A stretch of DNA of 6,257 nt from an uncultured Oscillospiraceae bacterium (lineage in GTDB: Bacteria; Bacillota; Clostridia; Oscillospirales; Acutalibacteraceae). Shown here piece by piece: positions 5,530 through 6,257 of this stretch. The notes beneath the pieces were generated by a model that was not told the origin of the DNA, did not search any database, and saw nothing but the letters and a program-made list of their open reading frames with translations. The translations under genes and the position numbers were made by a program. The stretch is from assembly GCA_900546895.1 (NCBI GenBank), contig UREO01000183.1, positions 1 to 6,257 on the forward strand. The letters are read 5' to 3'. The first letter of the stretch is position 1. Every line of letters begins with the position of its first letter.

Positions 5530-6257
5530 GGTATGCAGTTTTTTTGCGTTCGTTTTCTGCTGTACGGGAGCGCTTTTTTCTTTAATATAAACCAGTCTGT
5601 TGTAGCCGTCGCTGTTCCGTTCCGAAAAGATATCGAAAATTTTCAGCGACTGGAGCAGCGGGGTCAGCTTTTTAAAGCCGTAATTTCTGACGTCAAAATC
5701 GGGATAGCGGCGAACCAGCATGTTCCCGATTTCACCGACGAAGGCCCTTCCGTCGTCGTCGGATATTTCCTGGACGATCGTGCGGACGGCGCTTTTTATC
5801 GTTTCCAGGGGCGTCATTTCCGGTGCGACCGTTTCCGTCGCTTCCCCTTCCTCGGGCAAATCGTTGGACGCTGCCGTTTCACGCGCCAGAACCTCCAGAT
5901 AGCGGAACTTATTACAGGCGGATATAAACGGCGGGGGCGTTTTCTTTTCCCCCATACCGACCACGTTCATACCGGATTCGCGCAGCCGCACCGCAAGGCG
6001 CGTAAAGTCGCTGTCACTGGAGACGATGCAGAATCCTTCCACATTTCCGGAGTACAGGATGTCCATCGCATCAATAATCATCGCGGAATCCGTCGCGTTC
6101 TTCCCTGTGGTATAGCCGTACTGCTGAATGGGAGTAATCGAAAACTCCAGCAGCACGTTTTTCCAAGAGCCGAGCGCGGGCTTCGTCCAGTCACCGTAAA
6201 TTCTTTTGTAAGTTGCAACGCCGTCGTTGGAGACCTCATCCAAAATGTATTTGATAT
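5524..6257 (-). CDS. NYN-domain / OST-HTH (LOTUS) protein, putative RNA-processing nuclease (N-terminus beyond window edge)
   Basis: The frame is open to the right edge and reads IKYILDEVSN before the conserved TYKRIYGDW, so the TTG at 6243 is not the true start and the gene is cut at its 5' end. 243 codons are visible. Residues 1-123 are most of a NYN (PIN-like, DUF88/LabA-type) domain: TYKRIYGDWT (15-24), GKNATDSAMIIDAMD (51-65) and SSDSDFTRLAVRLRE (79-93) supply the acidic residues expected to bind metal. The usual first motif with its catalytic Asp (of the form hDxxN) would lie just off the window. An acidic linker (about 124-146) leads to a C-terminal OST-HTH/LOTUS-like domain (147-226) with YPDFDVRNYGFKKLTPLLQS (184-203), a fold associated with RNA binding. 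The end is Lys-rich. The architecture is known in bacteria and the proposed RNase or RNA-binding role is family inference; the substrate is unknown. It converges on livF with no evident link to transport. Confidence 0.88.
   Translation of the reverse strand, partial: IKYILDEVSNDGVATYKRIYGDWTKPALGSWKNVLLEFSITPIQQYGYTTGKNATDSAMIIDAMDILYSGNVEGFCIVSSDSDFTRLAVRLRESGMNVVGMGEKKTPPPFISACNKFRYLEVLARETAASNDLPEEGEATETVAPEMTPLETIKSAVRTIVQEISDDDGRAFVGEIGNMLVRRYPDFDVRNYGFKKLTPLLQSLKIFDIFSERNSDGYNRLVYIKEKSAPVQQKTNAKKLHTK

Noticed and set aside
1..6257. A previously undescribed multi-gene system
   Set aside because: The five central genes form a standard liv importer with intact motifs. The two edge genes point away from the operon (left) or converge on it (right), each with its own context, so nothing ties them into a joint system.

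Overview
The window is dominated by one complete, compact branched-chain (hydrophobic) amino-acid type ABC importer operon on the + strand, in the order livK-livH-livM-livG-livF (760-5472). It is flanked by two genes on the - strand that each run off a window edge. The lipoprotein form of the binding protein, the strong SD sequences, the sigma-A-like promoter in AT-rich intergenic DNA and the mixed codon usage of moderate GC suggest a Gram-positive member of the Clostridia, perhaps of the Oscillospiraceae/Ruminococcaceae type. That placement is inference from style, not from a marker gene.

Layout: 1-259 (-) is the 5' end of an unrecognised acidic protein. 260-759 is a gene-free divergent spacer of 500 bp. 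It is very AT-rich in its left half and carries a well-formed extended -10 promoter for the liv operon (650-678), possible operator-like sequences next to that promoter, a GC-rich hairpin in the leader (706-723) and weaker candidate promoters for the leftward gene. 760-1932 is livK (secreted lipoprotein receptor), 1962-2855 livH and 2857-3948 livM (two permeases), 3945-4763 livG and 4750-5472 livF (two ATPases). The last four are spaced or overlapped so tightly (1 bp gap, 4 bp and 14 bp overlaps) that translational coupling is likely. A strong intrinsic terminator (5489-5529) closes the operon. 5524-6257 (-) is the convergent C-terminal part of a NYN-domain/OST-HTH (LOTUS) protein, a putative RNA-binding nuclease whose N-terminus lies beyond the right edge.

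How the parts work together: LivK captures the amino acid outside the membrane and delivers it to the LivH-LivM channel, and LivG-LivF hydrolyse ATP to drive import. The flanking genes have no evident functional link to transport. I do not see an undescribed system here. The liv operon is textbook in order and motifs, and the points worth a second look are the regulatory spacer, the unknown left-hand gene and the NYN/OST-HTH protein.
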